Of a DNA stretch of 64,000 bases, positions 53,423-62,875 are shown in pieces. Location: assembly GCA_012517475.1 (NCBI GenBank), contig JAAYUV010000022.1:1-64000 (forward strand). Reading direction: 5' to 3'. Under the pieces are notes generated by a model. It saw only the letters and a list, made by a program, of their open reading frames with translations, was not told where the DNA came from and searched no databases. The position numbers and the translations under genes were made by a program. Source of the stretch: Peptococcaceae bacterium (lineage in GTDB: Bacteria; Bacillota; Desulfitobacteriia; Desulfitobacteriales; Syntrophobotulaceae). Numbering within the stretch: position 1 is the stretch's first letter; each line of letters opens with the position of its first letter.

Positions 53423-53510
53423 AAAAGCCCCGTAATGCTGAAAGGGGACACACCTGTGAAGAGAAAATTCTCCGGACAGGAATGTCTCCACCACGTGCTA
53501 CGGGGCTTTT
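53423..53510 (+). other. Long three-part hairpin between acpP and rnc
   Basis: AAAAGCCCCGTA (53423-53434) pairs perfectly with TACGGGGCTTTT (53499-53510). Inside, GGGGACACACCTGT (53444-53457) pairs with ACAGGAATGTCTCC (53476-53489) with few mismatches, and GAGAA/TTCTC closes the tip (53461-53472). The whole 88 nt folds as one rod. It might be an attenuating terminator, a processing site or a mobile palindrome arm; the CCATGG repeat copy C follows at once. Confidence 0.7.
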
Positions 53511-53513
53511 GAA

Positions 53514-53579
53514 GTCCATGGAAGGACAAATGCCGCGATGCCATGGACGGCAAGGAGCGGCGAAAGCCCATGGACGCAT
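53514..53579 (-). repeat. Dispersed CCATGG repeat, copy C (inverted)
   Basis: On the minus strand it reads GCGTCCATGGGC, CGCCGCTCCTTGCCGTCCATGG, then CATCGCGGCA and CCTTCCATGGAC, colinear with copies A and B. It lies 30 bp before the rnc start and leaves an open frame that joins rnc. Confidence 0.85.
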
Positions 53580-53609
53580 AAATGTGAAAGGGGGAGTAAA
53601 TTTATCCCC

Positions 53610-54365
53610 ATGGTTAAGAAAAATAATCGTTACTATCTGAAAAAAAATATTCATCATGATAAGATTCTATATAAAGGTGAAGTCGAATTGTTTTCAAAGA
53701 GACTTGGATTCGAGAATCCCCAGGGCGAGCTAATATGTACAGCACTCACCCACCCTTCCTATACTTTTGAGAATCCCTCCAGCGGATTGGAGAATAATCA
53801 GCGAATGGAGTTTCTCGGTGATGCTGTCCTGGATTTCGTAATTGGTGAGTATCTTTACCTAAATTACCCTGAAAGGCCGGAAGGAGAACTCACAAAAATG
53901 AGAGCGGCAGTGGTCAATGAAACCACGCTGGCCCGGAAAGCCAAGAGCATTGATCTAGGACAAGCTCTTTTTCTGGGTAAGGGAGAGCAATCCTCCGGCG
54001 GAAGGGAAAGGCCTTCGATCCTTGCTGATGCATTAGAGGCTGTGATCGGAGCAATATACTTGCAGTATGGCTTTGAAAAAGTTCGTAAGTTCATACTTGA
54101 CATGTTGGTTCCTGAGATAAAGGAGCTGGATGATGGAAATTACGGAGATTTTAAAACCATGCTTCAAGAAAAGGCCCAGAAAATTGAGTACGATGTGATA
54201 TACCGGATTATAGATGAAACCGGACCTGACCATGATAAACTTTTTACCGCCGGTGTTTACGTTCACAGTGAACTAAAAGGAAAAGGTACCGGCAAAACAA
54301 AAAAAGAGGCTGAACAGAATGCAGCCCGGTTGGCTCTGAAAAAATGGGAGGGAAAAGACGAGTGA
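53610..54365 (+). CDS. rnc: Ribonuclease III
   Basis: 251 residues. It cleaves double-stranded RNA in rRNA processing. The RNase III signature is NNQRMEFLGDAVLDFVIGEYLY with the catalytic Glu and Asp; the second acidic pair is in RPSILADALEAVIGAIYL. The C-terminal dsRNA-binding domain contains GDFKTMLQEKAQK and GKGTGKTKKEAEQNAARLAL. The ATG at 53610 has AGGGGGAG about 13 nt upstream. The frame stays open back to an ATG at 53538 inside repeat copy C, which would add a 24-residue repeat-derived leader; I consider that unlikely. Confidence 0.93.
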   Translation: MVKKNNRYYLKKNIHHDKILYKGEVELFSKRLGFENPQGELICTALTHPSYTFENPSSGLENNQRMEFLGDAVLDFVIGEYLYLNYPERPEGELTKMRAAVVNETTLARKAKSIDLGQALFLGKGEQSSGGRERPSILADALEAVIGAIYLQYGFEKVRKFILDMLVPEIKELDDGNYGDFKTMLQEKAQKIEYDVIYRIIDETGPDHDKLFTAGVYVHSELKGKGTGKTKKEAEQNAARLALKKWEGKDE

Positions 54366-57300
54366 CAGCTAGGAAGAATGCTGAAGTTTTCCTGAAGGCT
54401 ATCCAGATCCAAGGGTTTAAATCATTCGCCGATAAAATCAGGTTGGAATTGCAGCCTGGGTTAAGCGTGATCGTAGGTCCTAACGGGAGCGGAAAAAGCA
54501 ATGTTGCTGATGCTGTCCGTTGGGTTTTGGGAGAACAGAGCGCCAAGAGTTTAAGAGGAAGTAAGATGGAAGATGTCATTTTTGCCGGGAGCTCGGCCAG
54601 GAGACCGGTAGGGATGGCAGAGGTTTCACTTATCTTTGATAACTCTTCCGGTCTTTTTTCTTTGGATTATGATGAGGTGGTCATTACCCGAAGGGTTTAC
54701 CGGGATGGAGACGGACAATTCTTCATTAACCGGACCCCTTGCCGCTTAAAAGATATTCAGGAACTGTTTATGGATACCGGTTCCGGCAAAGAAGGTTTTT
54801 CTATCATTGGGCAGGGACGGGTAGAAGAAATATTAAACCTCAAATCCGAAGAACGCAGGTTATTGATCGAAGAAGTGGCGGGTATCAGCAAATACCGCCT
54901 TCGGAAAAAAGAAGCATTAAAAAAGCTGGAAGAAACCCAGCAAAACGTCAACAGGTTAAATGATATTATCGCGGAAATAGAAACCAGGATTGAGCCTCTT
55001 GCAAAGCAAGCTGAAGTGGCGAGGGTCAGTAAAGGATTGATTGCTGAGCTGGAGGAAACCGAAATAAAGCTCATTGTGAATGAGCTATCCGAAATTAACA
55101 ATAAGTTAATCAATTCTCAAAGCGGAATGGATGGGCTGACTAAGGAAATAACGGTTCTTACGACAAGGATTGTTGAAGAGGAAAATCTGAATATCAGAAG
55201 TAAATATGAACTGAACCAACTGGAAGAACGCCTTCAGGCTCTTCAGAGTGAAGTTTATAATTTGGAAAACAGTGTAAAAGAAACAGCCTATGAGCTCTCT
55301 TTATTATCCGAAAGACAGGGATATGCCAAAGAACAGCTAACCCGCTTAGAAAAAGAAATCTGTGCCACTGAAGAAAAAATTGGCCAATCTGACATGAAGA
55401 TCACCAGCTTGACTGGCAAAGAAGCGGTTCTTCAGAATAATTTATTTGAAGTATCTAAAATGCTGCAGGCACATGAAAACCGTATGGCAGAACTCAGGGA
55501 GCTGAGTGGAAGCACTCGTCTGGAAGATTTGAAGACCGAAATCTTTGAGGAAATGTCCAACAGAAGTAAGTTGATCAATGAAAAGACGGAGATAGAACAT
55601 AAAAAAGAAACTCTTTTGAAAAAAGAAGAACAGTGTCAACAGGATCTTTTATCAAGAGAAGCGGAAAAAGAAGTCCTTCTGCAGGAGATTCGGGAGCAGG
55701 AGGCTGAAAAGGTCAGAATTGAGAACCGGGAATCCGAGTTGCTGAGTAGGTTGGAAATTACCAATAACGGGTTAGAGGAAAAAAGAAAAGAACAATCAAA
55801 ACTGGAAGAGTATTCTGCGAACTTAGTCCGGAGAATGGACCAGGCAGGAGCCAGACTAAATGCCCTCCAAACCCTTGAAGATAATTTGGAGGGTTATCAG
55901 AAAGGGGTAAAGGAAACTCTTTTTGCTTTTCGTAAAGGGGAAATTCATTGTCGGTCTATTTTTGGAACGGTAGCAGAAAATATTGAAGTCCAGGAAAAGT
56001 ATGAGCTGGCTGTAGAGACAGCTCTGGGAAACTCTCTTCAAAATATTATTGTAGAAACGACAGAAGACGGGAAAGAATGCATTGCCTATCTGAAGAAAAC
56101 CAACAATGGAAGAGCAACTTTCCTGCCTTTGGATGCAATCAGAGGGGGCAGAACGTCTTTAGAGTCAAAGACGCTGCATCATAAAGGGTTTCAGGGACTG
56201 GCAGTAGATCTTGTCAAATATGACAAAAAGTTCAATGAAATCATGGAATCCTTATTGGGTAGAATCCTCATCGCGGATAACATGGATTCGGCTATAGATA
56301 TTGCAAAGATAAACAATTACCGGGTCCGGGTGGTAACTCTCCAGGGCGACCAGGTGAATATCGGCGGTTCTCTGACCGGTGGGAGTGCCAGAAATCAGAG
56401 CAGCGGTCTCTTAAGCAGGGTAAGGGAAATTGAAGAGATTACACAGAAAGTAAAAGAATTCCAGGCAGAACTGGAAGGGAAAAAACAGGAGAAAGCTTCT
56501 CTTATGAAAGGCATTGAGAGCCTTCTTCAAGATAAGGAGAATTTAGAACAGGAACTGAAAGGCCAGAGCGAAGCAAAAGGGATACTGGCTGTAGAAAAAA
56601 AACATAGGGAAGATCGAAGCAGACACCTGGAAGAGGCTTTGCGTGTACTTCACTTTGACCTTTCGGACATCGCCAATCAGTTGGAAGGGCTCCGAGAAAG
56701 GGATAATACAACAGGGAAGCAGGTTTCCGAATCTGAGGACCGGATCAAGGAGTTACAGGATGAACAAGCGAGTCTGGAAAAAATGGTTAAAGAAACCAAT
56801 ACCCTCGTGCAGGAGCTAACAGAAGAAATTACTTCAGCCAAAGTTGAATCTGCCCGCTGGGAACAGGAAAGGGATCAAACCCGGCATTTGATTCAGGAAG
56901 AGAATGACCGGTTGCAGAGAAATCATCAATTGATAGAAGAAAAAAAGCAAGAGTTGGCAGGGGTCGTTCAATTTGAGGAAGAGTTGATCAAGGGCCAGGA
57001 CGATGCAGAGAAAAGTATACAGGAAACGACAAAAGAGTTAAACGAGAAAAAGCTGCATCTTGTGCAGCTGCGTAAGGAGAAGGAAGCTTTTTCTTCTGCG
57101 ACGATTAAACAGGAAGAAGATATCCATATCAAGCGCAGGCAGGCAAAAGATATGGAACAGCAGCTTCACCAGTATGAGCTTCGTATCGCCCGCTGGCAGA
57201 CCGAATGGGAGACAGGCTGTATAAGACTTCAGGAGGAGTACAATTTAGCCTGGGATCAGGCCAGTGGATATATCAGTCAGGACAAAAAAGATTTTCTTCA

Positions 57301-57967
57301 GGAGAAAATCCTTTCCCTGAAAACGCAAATTGAAGACCTGGGACCCGTTAATTATACGGCTTTAGAAGAATATCCCGAAACACTGCAGCGCTTTGAATTT
57401 ATGTCCTCCCAAAGAAATGATCTGATAGAGGCAGGCAACTCCCTTATGGGGTTGATAGGGGAACTGGATAAAAGTATGATAGAGCGCTTTGAAGAAGGTT
57501 TTAAAGCGGTAAATGAAGCATTCAAAGAGGTATTCAAAGAGCTCTTTAATGGAGGCAATGCCGAACTTCAGCTTGATGATCCGGATAACCTTCTGGAGAC
57601 AGGAGTCAGGATTATAGCACAACCCCCCGGCAAGAAACCACAATTACTATCGCTTCTTTCCGGAGGAGAACGTTCCTTCACAGCCATTGCTCTTCTCTTC
57701 GCTTTCTTAAAGGTCAAACCAAGTCCATTCTGTCTTTTGGATGAAATTGAGGCGGCTTTGGATGAAGCAAATGTCAAACGTTTTGTGCATTACTTGCATA
57801 CCCTTTCTGATCATACCCAATTCATAGTGATTTCCCACCGGAGGGGGACAATGGAGTCGGCAGACCGGTTATATGGGATTACCATGGAGGAATCCGGCGT
57901 TTCCAAACTGTTAACGGTAGAATTGGAAGACCGGGAAACAGGGAATCCTTTACCATCTGCTATTTGA
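54362..57967 (+). CDS. smc: Chromosome segregation protein SMC
   Basis: 1201 residues, the usual SMC length. The N-terminal ATPase half has Walker A VGPNGSGKSNVADAVRWVLGEQ near residue 38. Long coiled coils (about 165-500 and 680-1030) flank the hinge (about 515-665, with IFGTVAENIEV and GDQVNIGGSLTGG). The C-terminal half has the signature LSLLSGGERSFTAIALLFAFL and Walker B FCLLDEIEAALDEANVKRF. It forms the condensin ring with ScpA and ScpB. The start is GTG at 54362, overlapping the rnc stop by 4 nt. Confidence 0.95.
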   Translation: MTARKNAEVFLKAIQIQGFKSFADKIRLELQPGLSVIVGPNGSGKSNVADAVRWVLGEQSAKSLRGSKMEDVIFAGSSARRPVGMAEVSLIFDNSSGLFSLDYDEVVITRRVYRDGDGQFFINRTPCRLKDIQELFMDTGSGKEGFSIIGQGRVEEILNLKSEERRLLIEEVAGISKYRLRKKEALKKLEETQQNVNRLNDIIAEIETRIEPLAKQAEVARVSKGLIAELEETEIKLIVNELSEINNKLINSQSGMDGLTKEITVLTTRIVEEENLNIRSKYELNQLEERLQALQSEVYNLENSVKETAYELSLLSERQGYAKEQLTRLEKEICATEEKIGQSDMKITSLTGKEAVLQNNLFEVSKMLQAHENRMAELRELSGSTRLEDLKTEIFEEMSNRSKLINEKTEIEHKKETLLKKEEQCQQDLLSREAEKEVLLQEIREQEAEKVRIENRESELLSRLEITNNGLEEKRKEQSKLEEYSANLVRRMDQAGARLNALQTLEDNLEGYQKGVKETLFAFRKGEIHCRSIFGTVAENIEVQEKYELAVETALGNSLQNIIVETTEDGKECIAYLKKTNNGRATFLPLDAIRGGRTSLESKTLHHKGFQGLAVDLVKYDKKFNEIMESLLGRILIADNMDSAIDIAKINNYRVRVVTLQGDQVNIGGSLTGGSARNQSSGLLSRVREIEEITQKVKEFQAELEGKKQEKASLMKGIESLLQDKENLEQELKGQSEAKGILAVEKKHREDRSRHLEEALRVLHFDLSDIANQLEGLRERDNTTGKQVSESEDRIKELQDEQASLEKMVKETNTLVQELTEEITSAKVESARWEQERDQTRHLIQEENDRLQRNHQLIEEKKQELAGVVQFEEELIKGQDDAEKSIQETTKELNEKKLHLVQLRKEKEAFSSATIKQEEDIHIKRRQAKDMEQQLHQYELRIARWQTEWETGCIRLQEEYNLAWDQASGYISQDKKDFLQEKILSLKTQIEDLGPVNYTALEEYPETLQRFEFMSSQRNDLIEAGNSLMGLIGELDKSMIERFEEGFKAVNEAFKEVFKELFNGGNAELQLDDPDNLLETGVRIIAQPPGKKPQLLSLLSGGERSFTAIALLFAFLKVKPSPFCLLDEIEAALDEANVKRFVHYLHTLSDHTQFIVISHRRGTMESADRLYGITMEESGVSKLLTVELEDRETGNPLPSAI

Positions 57968-58067
57968 TTCCTGAACAATAATTTGTGAGCGATTGTCAAA
58001 TATGCTAAAATTTTGTTGATTGAGACTATATCCCGATGGCAAAGGTAAAATAAAAGGAGAAGTGACA

Positions 58068-58994
58068 GTGGCAGGTATCTTTAATAAACTCAAGGAAAAG
58101 TTGACAAAAACTCGTCAGGGGTTTGTAGATAAAGTAGAATCGATTTTCACCGGAGCTAGACGCATTGATGAAGACCTCTATGAGGAATTGGAAGAAGTTC
58201 TTATCCAATCTGATGTGGGAGTCGCGACAAGTCTTGAACTGGTTACCTTGCTGCGCCAATCTGTAAAGGAAAGAAAAATATCAGATCCTCTTCAGCTGCC
58301 GGAAGTTTTGAAGGAGCATATCACAAATCTGCTGGGTGAGGAGAATCCTTTGTGTATAGCTGAGGACAACCTCTCTGTATATTTGGTTGTGGGCGTAAAC
58401 GGAGTAGGAAAAACGACAACGATTGGAAAATTAGCCAAAAACCTGACGTCCCAGGGGAAAAGCGTTCTTTTGGCAGCGGGGGATACGTTTAGGGCGGCCG
58501 CAATTGAACAATTGGAAGTATGGGGAGAACGGGCCGGTGTTGAAGTAATTAAACAGGCGGAAGGAGCTGATCCTGCTGCTGTAGCCTATGATGCGGTCCG
58601 GGCTGCAAAATCCAGAAACGTAGATATTCTTATTGTAGACACTGCCGGAAGGCTTCACAATAAAGTCAATCTCATGAAAGAATTAAGCAAAATAAAGAAA
58701 GTGATTGAAAGGGAAGTGCCCGGGGCGCCTCATGAAGTCTTGTTGGTTCTTGATGCGACTACAGGACAGAATGCCATACAGCAAGTCAAACTTTTCCAGG
58801 AAGCAGCCGATGTTACCGGGATTATCCTTACGAAACTGGATGGTACGGCGAAGGGCGGTGTCATCCTTGGCATTCAGGGTGAGGCCCAGGTTCCGGTAAA
58901 GTTAATCGGGATCGGGGAAGGAATTGATGACCTAAAACCATTTGATCCTGCAGAATTTGCTAATGCGTTATTTGCCAAGTCCGAGGAGGGATAA
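58068..58994 (+). CDS. ftsY: Signal recognition particle receptor FtsY
   Basis: 308 residues, short form without a long acidic A domain. The N domain (FNKLKEKLTKTRQGFVDKVESIF ... LYEELEEVLIQSDVG) precedes the SRP GTPase G domain: GVNGVGKTTTIGKLA near residue 109, DTFRAAAIEQL, DTAGRLHNKVNLM, TKLDGTAKGG and GIGEGIDDLKPF. GTG at 58068 is chosen because AAGGAG ends 8 nt upstream; a TTG at 58020 would extend it without conservation. Confidence 0.94.
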   Translation: MAGIFNKLKEKLTKTRQGFVDKVESIFTGARRIDEDLYEELEEVLIQSDVGVATSLELVTLLRQSVKERKISDPLQLPEVLKEHITNLLGEENPLCIAEDNLSVYLVVGVNGVGKTTTIGKLAKNLTSQGKSVLLAAGDTFRAAAIEQLEVWGERAGVEVIKQAEGADPAAVAYDAVRAAKSRNVDILIVDTAGRLHNKVNLMKELSKIKKVIEREVPGAPHEVLLVLDATTGQNAIQQVKLFQEAADVTGIILTKLDGTAKGGVILGIQGEAQVPVKLIGIGEGIDDLKPFDPAEFANALFAKSEEG

Positions 58995-58996
58995 AC

Positions 58997-59779
58997 TTGG
59001 ATTTTGCACTGATTGGCGGTACCGGGGTAGAAAACCTTTCTTTGGCTGATAAAACTGAAATTACGGTTGATACTCCGTATGGATCCGTTCCTCTTCAAAC
59101 CGGGAAAATCGGAAATGTAGAGATGGCTTTTCTAAGGAGACATGGTTCGGGGCACACCGTACCGCCTCATCGAATAAACTATAGGGGCAATATCTGGGCA
59201 TTAAGGGAGCTCGGAGTCCGAAAAATCCTTGCTACCGGAGCGGTAGGTTCGATATCTCCTGAATTTCGGACTGGGGATATCGTCTTGGTCGATCAGTTTT
59301 TGGACTTTACCAAGAACCGTCCCCAAACATTTTTTGAGGGTGGGGAGCAGGGAGTACTGCACGTGGATGTATCTGACCCTTACTGTCCCGAATTGCGGAA
59401 AAATATAATCTCTGGTGCTCAAACTATCGGATTAGACGTTAAAGAGGGCGGAGTTTATGTTTGTACCGAAGGACCCCGTTTTGAGACGCCTGCAGAAATT
59501 AAGATGTATAATATTTTAGGCGGTCATTTGGTTGGAATGACCGGAGTACCGGAAGTTGTCCTGGCCAGGGAGTTGGGTTTATGTTACGCTACCATGGCGC
59601 TTGTTACCAATGAAGCTGCGGGAATCTCAAAGCAACCGTTGACACATTCGGAAGTAATCGCTACTATGAACATGTTAGGAGCAACTGTAGCTAAGCTTAT
59701 TGAAAGCACCTGCAGATTTCTTAAAAAAGAACAAAGTTGTTACTGCTTAACCGGTTGCACGGAAGCAGGCTTGTTTTAG
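58997..59779 (+). CDS. mtnP: S-methyl-5'-thioadenosine phosphorylase
   Basis: 260 residues. It phosphorolyses methylthioadenosine to adenine and methylthioribose-1-phosphate in methionine salvage. Motifs: LIGGTGVENLSLADK, RHGSGHTVPPHRINYRGNIWAL, TGAVGSISPEF, VYVCTEGPRFETPAEIKMY and LVGMTGVPEVVLARELGLCYATMALVTNEAAG. The start is TTG at 58997, 2 bp after ftsY, with GAGGAGG upstream. The C-terminus ends in an unusual Cys-rich tail (SCYCLTGCTEAG). mtnA follows, so both products work in sequence. Confidence 0.93.
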   Translation: MDFALIGGTGVENLSLADKTEITVDTPYGSVPLQTGKIGNVEMAFLRRHGSGHTVPPHRINYRGNIWALRELGVRKILATGAVGSISPEFRTGDIVLVDQFLDFTKNRPQTFFEGGEQGVLHVDVSDPYCPELRKNIISGAQTIGLDVKEGGVYVCTEGPRFETPAEIKMYNILGGHLVGMTGVPEVVLARELGLCYATMALVTNEAAGISKQPLTHSEVIATMNMLGATVAKLIESTCRFLKKEQSCYCLTGCTEAGLF

Positions 59780-59794
59780 AAAGGCGGAAAAACT

Positions 59795-60826
59795 GTGAAA
59801 GCGCTTCAATGGCAGGGTGATTATCTCCTGATCCTTGATCAGACTAAGCTACCGTTTGAAGAAAAATACCGTGAAGCCAGATCCTATTTGGAGGTAGCGG
59901 AAGCTATTAAAAATATGGAAGTGCGTGGGGCGCCGGTTATTGGTGCTGCCGCTGCTTATGGATTTGCTCTGGGAGCCATGGAATACCAGGGTGAAATGAA
60001 CGGGCTTCAGGAACACATGAAAGAAGTCAGGGCTGTGTTGGAAAGTACTCGCCCTACAGCGGTAAATCTATTCTGGGCATTGCGGAAGATGGAAGACAAG
60101 CTGCGAGAAGTGCAAAATTCCAGTCTGGATCAAATAAAACAGGCTTTGGTCAATGAGGCAAATACCATTGCTGAAGATGACCGCAGGATGAACAGGCTGA
60201 TTGGAGAATACGGCAATACGATAGTTCCCGAAAAAGCCAATATTTTAACTCACTGTAACACCGGAACACTGGCTACCGTGGAATATGGCACTGCTCTTGG
60301 CATCGTCCGTGCTGCCTATGAATCGGGGAAGAAAGTTCACGTATATGCCGGAGAGACCAGGCCATTCCTTCAAGGCGCAAGACTTACGGCATGGGAACTT
60401 TTGCAGGAGAAAATTCCTCACACACTGATCACCGATAGCATGGCAGGTTATTTGATGCAGCAGAACAAGGTGGACATGGTCATTGTGGGGGCTGACAGGA
60501 TTGCCGCAAATGGAGACACGGCAAACAAGATTGGAACGTATTCACTGGCCGTTCTGGCATTTGCCCATGAGATTCCTTTCTATGTGGCTGCACCGACCAG
60601 TACCATAGACCTAAAGCTTTCGAGCGGAGACGAAATTCCTGTAGAAGAACGGGAAGGCAAAGAGATCAGAATGTTTATGGGAGTAAGAGTTGTTCCCGAA
60701 GAAGTACAGGTGTATAATCCAGCTTTTGATATAACCCCTGCCAAATATATATCAGGGATCATCACTGAAAAAGGCATTATTTCCCCGCCGTTTACCGTTA
60801 ATCTGGTAAAAATGCTGGTTAAATAA
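59795..60826 (+). CDS. mtnA: S-methyl-5-thioribose-1-phosphate isomerase
   Basis: 343 residues of the eIF2B-like isomerase family. It converts methylthioribose-1-phosphate to methylthioribulose-1-phosphate. MEVRGAPVIGAAAAYGFALG, LTHCNTGTLATVEYGTALGIVR with the catalytic Cys, YAGETRPFLQGARLTAWEL and VDMVIVGADRIAANGDTANKIGTYSLAVLA with the catalytic Asp are present. The start is GTG at 59795 after AAAGGCGG. The rest of the salvage pathway is not in the window. Confidence 0.94.
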   Translation: MKALQWQGDYLLILDQTKLPFEEKYREARSYLEVAEAIKNMEVRGAPVIGAAAAYGFALGAMEYQGEMNGLQEHMKEVRAVLESTRPTAVNLFWALRKMEDKLREVQNSSLDQIKQALVNEANTIAEDDRRMNRLIGEYGNTIVPEKANILTHCNTGTLATVEYGTALGIVRAAYESGKKVHVYAGETRPFLQGARLTAWELLQEKIPHTLITDSMAGYLMQQNKVDMVIVGADRIAANGDTANKIGTYSLAVLAFAHEIPFYVAAPTSTIDLKLSSGDEIPVEEREGKEIRMFMGVRVVPEEVQVYNPAFDITPAKYISGIITEKGIISPPFTVNLVKMLVK

Positions 60827-60841
60827 CAGTAATATAATATA

Positions 60842-60886
60842 CAGCGGCTTAGAAGGCGAATAGCCCCTAAGACGCTGATTTTTTAT
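60842..60886 (+). terminator. Terminator after mtnA
   Basis: CAGCGGCTTAG and CTAAGACGCTG pair with one G-A mismatch; the inner GGC/GCC pairs too, and GATTTTTTATT follows. Confidence 0.85.
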
Positions 60887-60895
60887 TATACTGCC

Positions 60896-60924
60896 TTGAC
60901 AAATCACCGTACTCAAGTTAAAAT
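60896..60924 (+). promoter_or_regulatory. Sigma-A promoter of ylxM-ffh
   Basis: TTGACA (60896-60901) with a 17-bp spacer to TAAAAT (60919-60924) lies 46 bp before the ylxM ATG. The -35 box is perfect and the -10 box has one mismatch. Confidence 0.85.
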
Positions 60925-60953
60925 ACTTGAGTGTAAAGCAAAAATACTTTACA
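60911..60953. promoter_or_regulatory. Two adjacent dyads overlapping the ylxM promoter
   Basis: ACTCAAGT (60911-60918) and ACTTGAGT (60925-60932) are perfect inverted repeats that bracket the -10 box exactly. TGTAAAG (60932-60938) and CTTTACA (60947-60953) follow in the predicted initial transcript. The first looks like an operator; the second could be an operator or an early RNA hairpin. Confidence 0.6.
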
Positions 60954-60969
60954 ACCTTGGGGAATTACC

Positions 60970-61341
60970 ATGAAAGAAATTACCGGAAAAGCCTTATTAT
61001 ATGATTTTTATGGCCCTTTGCTGACAACTAAGCAAGGCAACATATGGGATCTATATTATCAACAGGATTATACTCTTGCAGAAATTGCAGCGGAAGAAGG
61101 CATCAGCAGGCAAGCCGTACATGATTTGCTGAAGCGGACCGAGAAAATTCTGGAAAGCTATGAAGAAAAACTTGGACTGATTTCCCGTTTTTTAAGAGAA
61201 AAGGAAAAGCTTGTTGAAATCCAAACTCTGCTCGACAAGATTTCCAGAGATGATTTTACTAATGAAAAGGCCTGGGAAAGACAAAAAGACATTAACAGCC
61301 GGATCAGAGAAATTATTGTTGAAGCTCTGGAAGATGTGTAA
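60970..61341 (+). CDS. ylxM: YlxM-family SRP-associated HTH protein (UPF0122)
   Basis: 123 residues. [62 protein letters not shown] is a sigma-70 region-4-like helix-turn-helix typical of YlxM. It modulates SRP GTPase activity in streptococci and stands next to ffh. The remaining residues are charged helices. GGGG precedes the ATG by about 7 nt. It could also bind DNA at the dyads in its own promoter, but nothing proves that. Confidence 0.9.
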   Translation: MKEITGKALLYDFYGPLLTTKQGNIWDLYYQQDYTLAEIAAEEGISRQAVHDLLKRTEKILESYEEKLGLISRFLREKEKLVEIQTLLDKISRDDFTNEKAWERQKDINSRIREIIVEALEDV

Positions 61342-61395
61342 TTCGTTAAATCATAACGCTATCTGAAGATAAACAAGGAAAGAAGGAACGCCGGG

Positions 61396-62793
61396 ATGGC
61401 CATGTTTGAAGGCTTAAGTGAAAAGCTCCAGGCTACTTTCAAACGTCTCAGGGGAAAAGGGAGACTGACGGAAGCGGATGTCAATGAGGCAATGCGTGAG
61501 GTCAGGGTAGCACTCCTTGAAGCGGATGTTAACTTCAAAGTTGTCAAAGACCTGATTTCCCGGATAAAAGAGAGAGCAATCGGTCAGGAAGTTTTAGAAT
61601 CTCTTACTCCCGGGCAGCAGGTTGTGAAGATTGTACATGAGGAAATGATCAGCCTCATGGGGGGATCGGAAAGCAAGATTCAAATATCCTCCAAACCTCC
61701 GACGGTTATTATGCTGGTAGGATTGCAAGGCGCCGGCAAAACCACTCATGGCGCTAAACTTGCCAACCTGATGAAGAAGCAGGGCAAACGTCCGCTGCTT
61801 GTCGCTTGCGATATTTATCGCCCGGCTGCCATCAAGCAGTTGGAGGTACTTGGTGAACAAATTAAGGTACCGGTATTTTCTTTGGGCCAGATTTCACCGG
61901 TAAAGATTGCCGGTGACAGTCTGGAGCATGCCAGGAAGAACGGCAATGATGTTCTTATTATTGATACGGCCGGACGGCTGCATATTAATGAAGAACTGAT
62001 GGATGAACTTTCTAACATCCGGGAAAAGGTTCAACCGAATGAAATCCTGCTTGTAGTGGATGCCATGACCGGACAGGATGCTGTAAATGTGGCTGAAGCC
62101 TTTCATAATCAGTTGGGACTGGATGGGGTTATTCTATCAAAGCTGGACGGGGATACCCGAGGTGGGGCAGCACTCTCTGTCAAAGCGGTTACCGGCTGTC
62201 CTATCAAATTCGCCGGAATGGGAGAAAAAATTGATGCCCTTGAAGTATTTCACCCTGACCGTATGGCGTCAAGGATTCTTGGGATGGGGGATGTACTGAC
62301 TCTCATTGAGAAAGCCCAGCAGAATTTCGATGAAAAGAAAGCCAGGGAAATGGAAGAGAAAATTCGCAAACAGGAGTTAACCCTGGAAGATTTTCTCGAT
62401 CAGATTAAACAATTAAGAAGTATGGGGCCACTTTCTTCTATTCTTGAGATGATCCCCGGGATGGGAAAACAACTCAAGGATGTTCAGATTGACGAAAATG
62501 AATTTAACAGGGCTGAAGCGATTATCTATTCGATGACACCGGAAGAAAGAAGAAAACCACTTATCATTAAAGACTCCCGTAAAAAGAGAATTGCTAAGGG
62601 AAGCGGGACTACGATTCAAGATGTGGGCAAACTTTTAAAACAATATGAACAAACCAAAAAGATGATGAAACAACTTTCCGGGCTCCCGGGAATGGGAGGA
62701 CCAGGAAGCAAGGGTGGTTCCAAAAAAGGGAAAAAAGGAAAAAAAGGCGGGCAGGGTAAAAAATCATTCTTAAAGCTGCCTTTTCCATTCTGA
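61396..62793 (+). CDS. ffh: Signal recognition particle protein Ffh
   Basis: 465 residues. The N domain ([44 protein letters not shown]) is followed by the G domain: [18 protein letters not shown] near residue 110, [43 protein letters not shown] and [16 protein letters not shown]. The Met-rich M domain ends with [20 protein letters not shown] and a Lys/Gly-rich tail. The P-loop has His where Thr is usual (KTTH rather than KTTT). It targets membrane proteins together with 4.5S RNA and FtsY; the RNA gene is not seen here. Confidence 0.95.
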   Translation: MAMFEGLSEKLQATFKRLRGKGRLTEADVNEAMREVRVALLEADVNFKVVKDLISRIKERAIGQEVLESLTPGQQVVKIVHEEMISLMGGSESKIQISSKPPTVIMLVGLQGAGKTTHGAKLANLMKKQGKRPLLVACDIYRPAAIKQLEVLGEQIKVPVFSLGQISPVKIAGDSLEHARKNGNDVLIIDTAGRLHINEELMDELSNIREKVQPNEILLVVDAMTGQDAVNVAEAFHNQLGLDGVILSKLDGDTRGGAALSVKAVTGCPIKFAGMGEKIDALEVFHPDRMASRILGMGDVLTLIEKAQQNFDEKKAREMEEKIRKQELTLEDFLDQIKQLRSMGPLSSILEMIPGMGKQLKDVQIDENEFNRAEAIIYSMTPEERRKPLIIKDSRKKRIAKGSGTTIQDVGKLLKQYEQTKKMMKQLSGLPGMGGPGSKGGSKKGKKGKKGGQGKKSFLKLPFPF

Positions 62794-62875
62794 CATCACT
62801 AATTTCTTTTATATATAGTGATACTGGACTTATCCATGGAACAATATTTTTGTTACTTGCTGAGGAGGTGAAATC

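Noticed and set aside
53538-53609. Upstream start for RNase III inside the repeat
   Set aside because: The 24 residues come from a dispersed repeat and no good ribosome site precedes the ATG; kept only as a point to test.
57968-58067. Possible SAM or methionine riboswitch before the ftsY-mtnP-mtnA unit
   Set aside because: The gap is about 100 bp and shows no conserved riboswitch core or terminator.
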